A stretch of DNA of 38,957 bases, from contig NZ_CALXRM010000026.1 of the NCBI RefSeq assembly GCF_944390845.1, forward strand, positions 1-38,957, read 5' to 3'. Below are positions 1 to 8,821 of the stretch, in pieces. This DNA is from an uncultured Brachyspira sp. (GTDB lineage Bacteria; Spirochaetota; Brachyspiria; Brachyspirales; Brachyspiraceae). The first letter of the stretch is position 1. Every line of letters begins with the position of its first letter. The notes below the pieces were generated by a model that did not search any database, was not told where the DNA came from, and saw only the letters and a list, made by a program, of their open reading frames with translations. Both the position numbers and the translations under genes were made by a program.

Positions 1-60
1 CCAAAAGTTGAAAAACAATTAGAAATTATATATAATTTAGCACAAAAGGAGCTTTTTTAG
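1..60 (+). CDS. C-terminal end of an unidentified protein (partial, 5' end outside window)
   Basis: The frame starting at base 1 is open and reads 19 residues ending NLAQKELF before a TAG stop at 58-60. The tail is charged and probably helical (PKVEKQLEIIYNLAQ). Too little is present to assign a family. The gene on the other strand ends only four bases beyond this stop, so the two genes converge with no room for a separate terminator. Confidence 0.5.
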   Translation, partial: PKVEKQLEIIYNLAQKELF

Positions 61-64
61 TTAT

Positions 65-508
65 CTAGGACAGCCCCGAATTAATTATATATGATTTTTC
101 TTGAGAATCAGATAAAATTTCATAAACATTAATATAATCTTTAAAAACCTCAAATTCTAAATATTTATTTCTGTCATTTTTATCATAATATTCTAATTGT
201 ATGCTGTCATTAGCTGTTGGAAATATTTTTGGCTGTATTATAACTTCATATATAATATTTAAAACATTATCACAAATTGTTTTATCTATAGGTTCTGCTT
301 CATTATCATTCCAATTATATTCAAGTTTTTTTATTTCTTCTATTTTTTTTATATTATTATTTAACATAGTTACAAAATCAACTATTTTATCATTAATTAC
401 ATCATTATCAAACCTATAAAAATTGATTATTTTATTAAAATTACTAATTCTTTTTTCAATATTTTTATTTACTTTTATATTTCTTTTTCTAGTTTGTAAT
501 TTTAACAT
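65..508 (-). CDS. hypothetical protein, 147 aa
   Basis: A basic, asparagine-rich N-terminal half (about residues 1-60) is followed by a more ordered half containing LEYNWNDNEAEPID (about 62-75) and FPTANDSIQLEYY (about 96-108). The pattern of an NW-x-D/G segment, then a P-x-FPT-x-D-x-IxLE segment, then a short LEFEVF strand recalls a small uncharacterised family often seen near mobile or toxin-antitoxin genes; that is an impression, not a search result. There is no signal peptide or membrane segment. The ATG at 506-508 has AAAGGGA about 12 bases upstream. It converges on the partial gene ending at 60. No function is proposed. Confidence 0.65.
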   Translation of the reverse strand: MLKLQTRKRNIKVNKNIEKRISNFNKIINFYRFDNDVINDKIVDFVTMLNNNIKKIEEIKKLEYNWNDNEAEPIDKTICDNVLNIIYEVIIQPKIFPTANDSIQLEYYDKNDRNKYLEFEVFKDYINVYEILSDSQEKSYIINSGLS

Positions 509-772
509 TATGAAATTAATCCCTTTAATGTAAAAATAATAATGTTTTATAAGTTAACCAATTATATAGTAGTTCTTTTAAATTGTTTAACTTATAATAG
601 TGAATACAAATACTATAATAAAATAATAATTCAATATATAAAAAATTGCAATTGTTATATAAAATGCATTATGATCAAAACTTTTTATATATTACTATTT
701 GAAAAAATGTTTCTCATATATTATAATATCTTTCAAATATTTGAATAAAAATTAAATAAAAAAGATATAAAT

Positions 773-1393
773 ATGATTAATATAGCATTACCTAAAGGAA
801 GATTAGTAAATAAAGTTTATAACCTTTTTGAGAAAATAGGTTATGAGAATAAAGAACTATTAGAAGATAATAGAAAATTAGTATTTGAAAATAAAGATAA
901 AAATGTAAGATATCTAATAGTAAAGCCTTCTGATGTTGGAATATATGTTGAGAAAGGTGTTGCTGACATTGGAATTGTAGGGAAAGATATACTACTTGAA
1001 AATAATCATGATGTATATGAACTTCTTGATTTGAAATTCGGTAAATGCAGAGTTTGCATGGCTTCTGTGAATGGATATAAAGAAGATATTGAAAGAAGAT
1101 TAAGAGTTGCTACAAAGTATGTTAATATATCAAAGAATTATTTTAATTCAATAAACAGAGATGTTGAAATAATAAAATTAAACGGTTCCATTGAGTTAGC
1201 TCCAATATTAAATCTTTCAGATGTTATTGTTGATATAGTAGAGACAGGAAGTACTTTAAGAGAAAATAATCTTACTGTTATAAAAGAAATTATTGATTAT
1301 ATTAGTGCTAGGCTTATAGTTAATAAAGTAAGCTATAAATTTAAAAATGAGTTAATTAAAACAATAGTTAAAAATATAGAGGAAGTATTATGA
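773..1393 (+). CDS. hisG: ATP phosphoribosyltransferase catalytic subunit, short form (HisG-S)
   Basis: This enzyme catalyses the first committed step of histidine synthesis, joining ATP and PRPP to give phosphoribosyl-ATP. The 206-aa product shows the family start IALPKGRL (residues 3-10), the DVGIYVEKGVADIGIVGKD segment (about 54-72) and the PRPP-binding region DIVETGSTLRENNL (about 155-168). Its length is that of the short form, which lacks the C-terminal regulatory domain and needs HisZ as partner; a hisZ gene lies at 8980-10137. The stop overlaps the hisD start as ATGA at 1390-1393, indicating translational coupling. The ATG at 773 has only a weak purine-rich site (AAAAAAGA) upstream. 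Confidence 0.95.
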   Translation: MINIALPKGRLVNKVYNLFEKIGYENKELLEDNRKLVFENKDKNVRYLIVKPSDVGIYVEKGVADIGIVGKDILLENNHDVYELLDLKFGKCRVCMASVNGYKEDIERRLRVATKYVNISKNYFNSINRDVEIIKLNGSIELAPILNLSDVIVDIVETGSTLRENNLTVIKEIIDYISARLIVNKVSYKFKNELIKTIVKNIEEVL

Positions 1394-2664
1394 TAAAGAC
1401 TATTAATTATAAAGAATGCAAATCATTAGATGATATATTATTAAGAAGCCAATTCAGTCATGATGATATAAATGAAAAAGTAAAAGCTATATTAGAAGAT
1501 GTAAAACAAAATGGAGATAATGCATTAAAAAAATACGCTAAAATGTTTGATAATGCAGAAATAGAGAATTTAGAAGTTACACAAGAAGAAATAGATGAAG
1601 CATATAAAAATACAGATGAAAAGTTTAAAGAAACATTAAAACTAGCTTATAACAATATAGAAAAGTTTCATAAAAAACAACTAAGAAACAGTTATATAAC
1701 AAATGAAGAAGATGGAATAGTAATGGGACAGATTATAAATCCAATAGAAAAAGTTGGAGTTTATATTCCAGGAGGTACTGCAGTTTATCCTTCAAGCTTA
1801 CTTATGAATGTTGTGCCTGCTAAAGTGGCTGGAGTAAATGAAATAATATTGGTATCTCCTCCAAACAAAGAAGGAAAAATAAATAATAATATATTAGCTG
1901 CAGCAAAAGTAGCCGGAGTAAATAGAGTATTCAAAACAGGCGGTGCTCAGGCAATAGCTGCTTTAAGTTACGGAACAGAATCTATTCCAAAAGTATATAA
2001 AATAGTAGGCCCGGGAAATATATATGTTGCTATGGCTAAAAGACTTGTATTTGGTGAGGTTTCTATTGATATGGTAGCTGGCCCAAGCGAAGTATTAATA
2101 ATAGCCGATGAAACTGCAAATCCAATACATATAGCTGCTGATATGCTTGCTCAGGCTGAACATGATAAATTAGCTTCAAGTATATTAATTACAACATCTA
2201 AAGAAATAGCAGAAAAAACAAAAGAAGAATTATACAAACAATTAGAAAAATTAAGCCGTAAAGATATAGCAATGGAATCCATAGAAAATAACGGCAGAAT
2301 AATAATTACTGAAACTATAGATGAAGCTATATATATAAGCAATGAAATAGCACCGGAGCATTTAGAGATAAGTATAAAAGATCCTTTCTCTGTATTAAGC
2401 AAAGTAAAAAATGCTGGTTCAATATTCTTAGGTGATTATACTCCGGAAGCTTTAGGAGATTATTTATCAGGTGCAAACCATGTAATACCTACAAGCGGAA
2501 CAGCTAAATTTGCTTCTCCATTATCAGTAGATGACTTTATAAAAAAATCTTATATTACATATTACACTAAAGATGCATTAGAAAAAGTAAAAGATAATGT
2601 AATTAATTTTGCCGATCATGAAAGTTTGGAAGCACATGCCAATTCTGTAAGAATAAGATTTTAG
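1390..2664 (+). CDS. hisD: histidinol dehydrogenase
   Basis: HisD oxidises L-histidinol to L-histidine in two NAD-dependent steps, the last reactions of the pathway. The 424-aa length is normal. Clear signatures are [14 protein letters not shown] (about 118-131), [12 protein letters not shown] (about 205-216), [14 protein letters not shown] (about 226-239), the zinc/substrate segment AQAEHD (about 253-258), [10 protein letters not shown] and the C-terminal [16 protein letters not shown]. It overlaps hisG by four bases. The final Phe codon and TAG stop coincide with the end consensus of the repeat element that follows, so the element may have supplied the present 3' end of the gene. Confidence 0.97.
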   Translation: MIKTINYKECKSLDDILLRSQFSHDDINEKVKAILEDVKQNGDNALKKYAKMFDNAEIENLEVTQEEIDEAYKNTDEKFKETLKLAYNNIEKFHKKQLRNSYITNEEDGIVMGQIINPIEKVGVYIPGGTAVYPSSLLMNVVPAKVAGVNEIILVSPPNKEGKINNNILAAAKVAGVNRVFKTGGAQAIAALSYGTESIPKVYKIVGPGNIYVAMAKRLVFGEVSIDMVAGPSEVLIIADETANPIHIAADMLAQAEHDKLASSILITTSKEIAEKTKEELYKQLEKLSRKDIAMESIENNGRIIITETIDEAIYISNEIAPEHLEISIKDPFSVLSKVKNAGSIFLGDYTPEALGDYLSGANHVIPTSGTAKFASPLSVDDFIKKSYITYYTKDALEKVKDNVINFADHESLEAHANSVRIRF

Positions 2665-3060
2665 TATATACCTAAACAAATATATTTTGTCAAAATAAAT
2701 TTATATTTTTGTTTTTATATCTGGGGCTTTGCCCACCGCTCTGCGTACTTCGTAACACCCCACTTCTTTTGCGACTGTAGGGAGTGCCAGTGGCGTGCCA
2801 CAAAGAAGCAGGCACAGCCCGCCTGTGGCGAAAGGCTACATTTGGGCTTTAATTTAATAAATTATATTACATATAAGACAATTTTAGTATGATTTAGTAC
2901 TAATTTTATACTTGCACTTTCGCGGAGCGTATCCGAGTTTATCGAGGATATAAGGTTCTTTGACGCTGTACGCCTGCGACCGAAGGAAGTCCTTTAGATG
3001 GGCGTACGGCGGGAAAAAGAACAACCAAAAATTGAGAAACTTAAAAATTTTTAGTATAAC
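2662..3060 (-). repeat. MITE-like repeat element, copy A (full length with internal variation)
   Basis: One end reads TAGTATATACCTAAACAA with TATTTTGTCA following; the other end (3031-3058) reads the related sequence AAAAATTTTTAGTATA. These are imperfect terminal inverted repeats shared with copies B and D. The interior is unusually GC-rich for this genome and contains hairpin-forming stretches around 2725-2850 and 2940-3020. No ORF is present. It lies directly behind hisD. Copy A is inverted relative to copy B, and the two flank the broken gene at 3215-3987. Confidence 0.8.
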
Positions 3061-3214
3061 TTATCTAGAAATTATAACACCCGCCCAAGTGTTGATTAAG
3101 TTTATAATTTATTTAACGCACGGTGAGTAAAATTTATATAATACAATAAGATTTGAATTATAGATAAAATTATATTTTAGGCTTTATTTAGCGTGCTGTG
3201 AGTGTACTACAAAT
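3061..3214. repeat. possible second repeat family between copy A and the pseudogene
   Basis: This stretch holds a small palindrome at 3076-3093 (AACAC, loop CCGCCCAA, GTGTT) and two similar segments, one near 3111-3136 (ATTTAACGCACGGTGAGT) and one near 3184-3210 (ATTTAGCGTGCTGTGAGT). They look like diverged copies of one unit. There is no coding potential. A comparable GCACC/GGTGC palindrome occurs at 35994-36039. Assignment as a repeat family is tentative. Confidence 0.4.
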
Positions 3215-3987
3215 TTAAAAAAACATTAGTTCCGTAATCGGTTTAAAATTAAAATCCCAATCACTATTTACTGGTATTGTATGTCCGTCAACATCATCAA
3301 AATCAAATGTTATGCAGTTTTTAGAATTTATGCTTATAGATGTTAAAGTTATTGATTTTTTGAATTCTTCTTTTTCCATACTATGAGGCTTAAATATACT
3401 TTCTGCAGCACACTCTTTTAATTTTATGTCAATATCTTTTTTATTAGTGAATATTTTTTTGATTATATCAATGCTTTGTTTATTAAACTCTTCATCAATA
3501 TTATCAAAGAATATTAAAATATTACTATCAGTCCAAGGCATCTCTTTCTTAAAACTGTTTATATCCTTATTAGCACAAAATCACCTAATTCTTCATCTTT
3601 ATAATAAATAATCTCTGAATATTTTTCTAATATGATATTTAAATCATCATCTTTATAATTACTATCAACTATATTTTCAAGTAAAAAATTAATATAGAAA
3701 TCATCAGGATCTTTTTCTTTTCTTACCTTTAATTTTACTATACTCTCATCTTTGAGTATTTTTAAATATTCTTCAGGTTCTTTAACTTTTTTATGAATGA
3801 TAATATGAGTGTTTTCTATAATGACATTAGCGGCAATATTTTTTAAAGCTATAGCTGAAACGAATAAAGTATAATATTTATCCCAAGGTATTTTATTATA
3901 TTTACAGCATGATCTTTTTAGTACGAATGCCATGTCAAAAATTTCATCATCAAAATCTTTATTAAAATCTTCAATTTCTTTGTCCAT
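3215..3987 (-). pseudogene. frameshifted paralogue of the 267-aa gene at 4502-5305
   Basis: Two adjacent reading frames on the minus strand together match the intact gene. 3987-3559 encodes the N-terminal half (MDKEIEDFNKDFDDEIFDMA versus MDKEIEDFNKNFDDEIFDIA in the intact copy) and 3541-3215 the C-terminal half (KKIFTNKKDID, ITLTSISI). In the intact copy the halves are joined by ELGNFELDKSIDMF; here the frame runs ELGDFVL, shifts at about 3570-3573, then continues NKDINSF in another frame. A single missing base explains this. The GGATATAAAAATG start region is shared with the intact gene, so the duplication included the ribosome site. The 108-residue downstream ORF does not have a genuine start of its own. 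Confidence 0.85.
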
Positions 3988-4073
3988 TTTTATATCCTAT
4001 TAATATTGTAATATGCTAATATAAAATATCAATAATAAATTTTAAAACTTTTATTAATACCCCGCAATTTATT

Positions 4074-4398
4074 ATATACTAAAAATTTTTAAGTTTGTCA
4101 TTTTTTTAGTCAACTTTTTCCCGCCGCATACGCTCTGCGGACTTCGTCAAAGTTGCAAAAAATGCAAGTATAAAATTAGTACTAAATTAATACTAATTTT
4201 GTCTTACATGTAATATAAAATATTAAATTTAAGCTAAAATACAGCCTTTTTACTTCTTTGTGGTACGCCACTGGCACTCCCTACAGTCGCAAAAGAAGTG
4301 GGGTGTTACGAAGTACGCAGAGCGGTGGGCAAAGCCCCAGTATATCAAAACAAAAATTAAATTTATTTCTGACAAAATATAGTTGTTTAGGTATATAT
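4074..4398 (+). repeat. MITE-like repeat element, copy B (full length)
   Basis: The left end is TATACTAAAAATTTTT followed by AAGTTTGTCA (4075-4100). The right end is TGACAAAATATAGTTG followed by TTTAGGTATATA (4370-4397). Read inward, both ends begin TATAC-CTAAA or TATAC-TAAA and finish TTTGTCA, so they form imperfect terminal inverted repeats. Inside are a CAACTTTTT/AAAAAGTTG-type arm pair interrupted by CGCTCTGCGGACTTCG, and an ACTTCTTT/AAAGAAGT pair. A further fragment of the same element (GCAACTTTGACGAAGTCCGG, about 4438-4457) lies just downstream. No ORF is present. Confidence 0.8.
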
Positions 4399-4501
4399 AA
4401 ATTGAGCAGTAGATTTAATTTGTAAATATGTGCTTTTGCAACTTTGACGAAGTCCGGCAAAAAGTTGATATAAAAATAAAATATAACTTATATATTAATA
4501 A

Positions 4502-5305
4502 TTATCCTATTATATAAGGTTCTGCAAAATTAAAATCATAGTCGCTGTCTACTGCTATTACATGTCCAGAGAAAATATCTCCGTCATCAAAATAAAATGT
4601 TATATTGTCTTCGTATATAATATTTATAGATGTTAATGTTATTAATTTTACAAACTCTTCTTTGCTTATATGAGGTTTGCCATCATCATCGTTCCAGCTG
4701 TTGGCATCTTCAAGCATGTTTTCTGATATATAGTCTTTTAGTTTTTTATCAATATCTTTTTTATTAGTAAATATTTTTCTGATTATAGCAACACTTTTTT
4801 TATTGACTTCTTCATCAATATTTTTAAAGAGAACCGAAATATTATCATCATTCCATTCTATATCTTTACTAAACATGTCTATAGACTTATCAAGCTCAAA
4901 ATTTCCTAATTCTTCATCTTTATAATAAACAGGCTTAGAATATTCTTCTAATATAATATTTAAATCATTATCTTTATAGTTTGTATCAATAATATCTTCA
5001 AGCAGGAATCTCATATATAAACCAGATGAATCTTTTTCTTTTCTTACTTTTAATCTTACTATTGTTTTATTTCTGAATATTTGAAAATAATGTTTTGTAT
5101 CTTCAATTTCTTTTACTATAAGCAAATTTTCATTTTCTATAATTTCATTGGTAATAATATTTTTATATGCAATTGCAGATACCAATAAAGTATAATATTT
5201 TCCTTTTGACTTACCAGCTGATAAATTTTGCTTTTTTAAAACGAATGCTATGTCAAAAATTTCATCATCAAAATTTTTATTAAAATCTTCAATTTCTTTG
5301 TCCAT
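4502..5305 (-). CDS. hypothetical protein, 267 aa (DUF2262/DUF6985-like C-terminus)
   Basis: This soluble, acidic protein has no signal or membrane segment. The N-terminal half has a conserved-looking YYTLLVSAIAYKN block (about 37-49) and the C-terminal half ends with ITFYFDDGDIFSGHVIAVDS (about 234-253), which resembles DUF2262/DUF6985-type domains from memory only. It starts 27 bases after the stop of the 834-aa gene and is probably in its operon. A frameshifted duplicate follows at 3987-3215, beyond repeat copy B. The start ATG is preceded by GGATATAAAA. Role unknown; the pairing with a helical-repeat protein suggests the two act together. Confidence 0.75.
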   Translation of the reverse strand: MDKEIEDFNKNFDDEIFDIAFVLKKQNLSAGKSKGKYYTLLVSAIAYKNIITNEIIENENLLIVKEIEDTKHYFQIFRNKTIVRLKVRKEKDSSGLYMRFLLEDIIDTNYKDNDLNIILEEYSKPVYYKDEELGNFELDKSIDMFSKDIEWNDDNISVLFKNIDEEVNKKSVAIIRKIFTNKKDIDKKLKDYISENMLEDANSWNDDDGKPHISKEEFVKLITLTSINIIYEDNITFYFDDGDIFSGHVIAVDSDYDFNFAEPYIIG

Positions 5306-5332
5306 TTTTATATCCTATTATTCAGTAGTTTA

Positions 5333-7837
5333 TTATAGTATATCTAATACTTTGCCGGCCTTTTTTAATACATTTTTAGCGGCCTTTTTAACCTTCTTAT
5401 TTTTAATTTGCAAATATATTTTATTTATTAATGATAATGCAAAGCTGCTTCCATTCAAAGCCATAGCATATACTGCATAAGCTGCTAATTCGCCTTTATC
5501 ATTCATATCATTTGATGACCAATCTTCAATTTGTGTCTTTAATTGTAATAGTTTATCTTCTGTTTGGAAAATACAATATGGAATAAGTATGTTTTTTAAT
5601 TTTACATCATACGTTGTATAAGATATATTATTAGTATCATACGGTAATTGTAATAGTTTATCTTCAGTCAAATTATTATATTGGATAAATATATTTTTGA
5701 TTTCTGTATTTGATTTATTTTTAATCCAATTAGAATATATAGCGTCAAGTGCATTTCTAAATGAGTCAATATCAAAAAACTCTGCTATTTTATTACAGTC
5801 TTTTAATATAGAAGGTTCTTTTAATGCAGCATATTCCATAAATATATACTTAACTATTTTTAATGGAGATGCAGTTTTCTTCTCTTTTAAAAGAATATTA
5901 GAAAGTATATTTTCGTCTATATCTTTTATTAAAATTTCATGTTCTTTATTATACTGTTTATTTACATATTCTTCTATTTCATCAATACTTTTGAATTTGA
6001 AATCAGCATCAATTTTTTGTAAGTCCCAATATTTAATTATTTCTTGATAAATTTTTATTGATGATTTTTTTCCTTCAACTACTAATTTTTCTACTTCGCT
6101 TCTTATAGAAATTTCATCAGAAATTCCGTAATTCTTTATTATTAATATGCAGTGATTTTTTATGTTTTGATCTCTTGCTGTATCAATAACCTTGAAAACA
6201 AAATCAAATTTATTATCAATAAGTTCTCTTAATTCATCTCTGAAAATAGCATTAATAAATGATATAGTACATTTGGTATTTTCTGTTATAGATGTGATGA
6301 ATGCTTCTTCTCTTATAATACTTTTTGTTTCTTCTAAATTGTTTTTTATAAGAGTTATAATATCATCTTCCGACTTTATAAATAAATATATATCTTTTAA
6401 TTGTACTTCTTTATTATTAATTAATTTTTCTTTAATTTCTAAAATATTTTTATTATGGAATATTTTCTGAATATAAATATAAATTTTGATGTATATTCTA
6501 TAATACTTTAATAAAGTATCAGTAATTTTTGAAGCTTCATCATTTATTTCATCAAATAACATTATAGCTGATAAATAAGCACTATAACTGCCATTAGGCT
6601 TTTCTTTTATATATTTAATACTTTTGGAAATTATGTCATCAAAACTTTTAGTAGGTTCTCTTTTTTTTAAGAACTCTACAGAAATTTCTTTTAACTTTTC
6701 TATAATAGAATTAGTATTTATATCATATTTATTATCATTTACTGCAAGCATAATTGCTGAAAGCACAACATAATCAAGATATAAACATTCTAATTTTGAT
6801 TTTTCTATTATCTCATAAAGTTTATAAAATGTTGTTTTATCTTCATTGTATAGTCTTTTTAATTCTACTGTTAAAGATGAAGTACAATGGGTATTTCCTC
6901 CGCAATATATTTTGTTTAAGAGAATATATTCTTTAGGGAAAGAGCATATTTCTAAATATTCATCTGCAACTTCTTTTGCTTCAAAATAATGATATGTTGG
7001 ATCTTCTGAATATTTTTTAAAGAATCTTTTACATAATTCTATATTAAATATCATTACAGAATCTAAATTTACAATAAAATATATTATATTATTATCTTTA
7101 TTTAAAATATTCATTAATCTTTTATAAACTTCTTCATCTTTATCGACTATAGTAAAAAGTAATGATATAGTTTCTTCATCATTGATTTTTAGCAAGTCTA
7201 TATAATTTAATAATTGTTTAATGAGTTTTTTATCATCATATCTATTTATGATATATACCAAAATAGTTAATAATAAATGAGGCTCTTTTTCTAATAATAT
7301 TTTACTATTATTTTTTACTTTTTCTAAATATTGATTAAACTTTTTACCTATATAACTTTCTAATATTAAAAACCTGTTAAAATTCTCATTTTGTATTTTT
7401 ATGTATTTATATCCTTCATTATTTTTTAACTGAGATTTAGAATATTTTTTATCATCTCTATATATATTTTCAATATCAATATTATAACTTTCTATTAAAA
7501 CTTTTTCTAAATCTTCTCCAGCACATAATCTTACAATCATATAAGTAGTAATTATTATATAATTAGGATTAGGCTTACCTTTGTATATATCTTTAATCAT
7601 TACTTTGGCATACCTAGACAGTACTTCTTTATCTTCTTTTGAAGTGTTTTCATAAAAATAAAATTTGAAAATTTCTTCTGCATAATAAAGATAATTTCTA
7701 CTTAAAGTAGGACAGCTATTTGATTTTCCGTAAAAATAATCAAGGAATGCATCCTTATTATTTTCATGAGAAAACATTTCTTCAAACTTATTTCTTATTT
7801 TTTCTTCATTACTAATACTATTTTTCATAAAAACCAA
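5333..7837 (-). CDS. 834-aa helical-repeat protein, DUF4132/MolR N-terminal-like
   Basis: The protein is large, soluble and almost entirely alpha-helical in character, lysine/isoleucine-rich, with no signal peptide. The C-terminal stretch, with KGELAAYAVYAMALNGSS (about 787-804) and KKVKKAAKNVLKKAG, looks like the HEAT-type repeat region that precedes the catalytic-looking domain in DUF4132 (MolR-like) proteins; that domain itself is absent. The first codons are MVFMKNSISN; ATG at 7837 has GGTTGG just upstream, while the in-frame ATG at 7828 is also possible. A TTGACA/TATACT promoter lies at 7861-7888. It is the first gene of a likely operon with the 267-aa gene. Function unknown. Confidence 0.75.
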   Translation of the reverse strand: MVFMKNSISNEEKIRNKFEEMFSHENNKDAFLDYFYGKSNSCPTLSRNYLYYAEEIFKFYFYENTSKEDKEVLSRYAKVMIKDIYKGKPNPNYIIITTYMIVRLCAGEDLEKVLIESYNIDIENIYRDDKKYSKSQLKNNEGYKYIKIQNENFNRFLILESYIGKKFNQYLEKVKNNSKILLEKEPHLLLTILVYIINRYDDKKLIKQLLNYIDLLKINDEETISLLFTIVDKDEEVYKRLMNILNKDNNIIYFIVNLDSVMIFNIELCKRFFKKYSEDPTYHYFEAKEVADEYLEICSFPKEYILLNKIYCGGNTHCTSSLTVELKRLYNEDKTTFYKLYEIIEKSKLECLYLDYVVLSAIMLAVNDNKYDINTNSIIEKLKEISVEFLKKREPTKSFDDIISKSIKYIKEKPNGSYSAYLSAIMLFDEINDEASKITDTLLKYYRIYIKIYIYIQKIFHNKNILEIKEKLINNKEVQLKDIYLFIKSEDDIITLIKNNLEETKSIIREEAFITSITENTKCTISFINAIFRDELRELIDNKFDFVFKVIDTARDQNIKNHCILIIKNYGISDEISIRSEVEKLVVEGKKSSIKIYQEIIKYWDLQKIDADFKFKSIDEIEEYVNKQYNKEHEILIKDIDENILSNILLKEKKTASPLKIVKYIFMEYAALKEPSILKDCNKIAEFFDIDSFRNALDAIYSNWIKNKSNTEIKNIFIQYNNLTEDKLLQLPYDTNNISYTTYDVKLKNILIPYCIFQTEDKLLQLKTQIEDWSSNDMNDKGELAAYAVYAMALNGSSFALSLINKIYLQIKNKKVKKAAKNVLKKAGKVLDIL

Positions 7838-7860
7838 CCTATTAACAATATTTTTTATGT

Positions 7861-7888
7861 AGTATAATTATTTTTTTTATTCTGTCAA
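7861..7888 (-). promoter_or_regulatory. sigma-70-type promoter for the 834-aa gene
   Basis: On the minus strand, TTGACA (7888-7883) is followed after 16 bases by TATACT (7866-7861), about 24 bases before the ATG at 7837. The -35 box is perfect and the -10 box has one mismatch. The same box pair is found upstream of the genes at 8822 and 15330. Confidence 0.7.
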
Positions 7889-7930
7889 ATTTATTAGTAA
7901 ATAATGATTAAAGAAGAATTTTTTATAAAA

Positions 7931-8225
7931 TGCTATAGTTGTTTAGGTATATACTGAAACGATTTCATTTTGCCGACTACTGCACATTATGTAATATTAA
8001 CAACTTTTTTGCCGCACAAAAAAGTTGCAAAAAAATGCAATTGCTAGAACTTTATATTTAAAATATATGTATTAAATGTAGAATATAATCTGAATTTAGA
8101 CTAAAAATGCAGTCTTTTTGGTTCTTTGTGCCAACAAAAGAACTGGGGGTTCGGGGGCTAGTCCCCGAAAATAATAAAAACATAAAAACTATTTTTTGAC
8201 AAACTATAGTTGTTTTGGTATATAC
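7931..8225 (+). repeat. MITE-like repeat element, copy C (divergent subtype)
   Basis: A remnant right end (TATAGTTGTTTAGGTATATAC, about 7934-7954) is followed by a divergent copy. It contains a CAACTTTTTTG...CAAAAAAGTTG hairpin around a CCGCA loop (about 8000-8030), a GGTTCTTTG...CAAAAGAAC hairpin (about 8119-8140), a GGGGGCTAGTCCCC palindrome (about 8152-8166) and the standard right end TTGACAAACTATAGTTG at about 8197-8213. It abuts copy D head to tail. No ORF is present. Confidence 0.75.
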
Positions 8226-8484
8226 TAAAAATTTTAGAGTTTGTCATTTTTTTTAGTCAACTTTTTCCCGCCGCAAAAAGTTGCAAAAAGTGCAAGAATA
8301 GAATTAGTACTAAATCATACTAAAATTGTCTTACATGTAATATAAACTATTAATTTAAGCTAAAATATAGCCCTTTTGCTTCTTTGGGGCACCAAAAGAA
8401 GTGGGGTGCGGGGCAAAGCCCTGCAGATATTTAAAATTTAAAAAAATTATTTTTGACAAAATATAATTGTTTAGGTATATACTA
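8219..8484 (+). repeat. MITE-like repeat element, copy D (cleanest full-length copy)
   Basis: The left end is TATACTAAAAATTTTAGAG followed by TTTGTCA (8221-8246) and the right end TTGACAAAATATAATTG followed by TTTAGGTATATAC (8453-8482). The interior has the CAACTTTTT-CCCGCCG-CAAAAAGTTG hairpin (about 8259-8285) and CTTCTTTGG...CCAAAAGAAG (about 8379-8401), then GGGGCAAAGCCCTG. Length is about 265 bases, the most compact version in the window. There is no transposase, so it must be non-autonomous. Confidence 0.8.
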
Positions 8485-8775
8485 AATATTATTTTGATAT
8501 ATTTTTTATCTAAAAAATTATAATAAAAATCATAAAAATTTTATATTTTATTTGACTTTTACTGTTATAAATAGTTTTATTTTTCTAACATGCTATTTAT
8601 TAGTTTATGTCTATTAAATAATTATTCTTTTTGAAATTATAAATATTTAGTTCAAAATATATCATACATGATTGGTTAACATAGTATTAAAATTAAAAAA
8701 TGTGATATAAATAATTATAAACAGTATGTTTTTAGTAAATAATTTTAATAAAAATTTAAAAAAGTGATTATTTTA
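8485..8775. other. AT-rich spacer with no recognised feature
   Basis: After copy D about 290 bases of very AT-rich sequence precede the promoter at 8776. No ORF with a plausible ribosome site, no tRNA-like cloverleaf and no strong hairpin is apparent. Confidence 0.5.
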
Positions 8776-8803
8776 TTGACAACGTAATTATGATTTATAT
8801 ACT
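8776..8803 (+). promoter_or_regulatory. sigma-70-type promoter for the 47-aa gene
   Basis: TTGACA at 8776-8781 is followed after 16 bases by TATACT at 8798-8803. Transcription would start around 8810, giving a leader of only about 12 bases that consists mostly of the ribosome site AAAAGGGGGAA. Confidence 0.65.
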
Positions 8804-8821
8804 TTAAAATAAAAGGGGGAA

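Noticed and set aside
542..748. 68-codon open frame on the plus strand before hisG
   Set aside because: It is AT-driven low complexity (Tyr/Ile/Asn/Cys) with no ribosome site and no family resemblance; it probably arises by chance in the spacer.
2725..2860. GC-rich structured stretch that might be a tRNA or small RNA gene
   Set aside because: It recurs in reverse at about 4240-4340 and in other copies, has no tRNA cloverleaf or CCA end, and is explained as repeat interior.
2662..4398. CRISPR array, suggested by recurring palindromic sequence
   Set aside because: The repeats are hundreds of bases long, few, in both orientations and without regular spacers; no cas genes are present.
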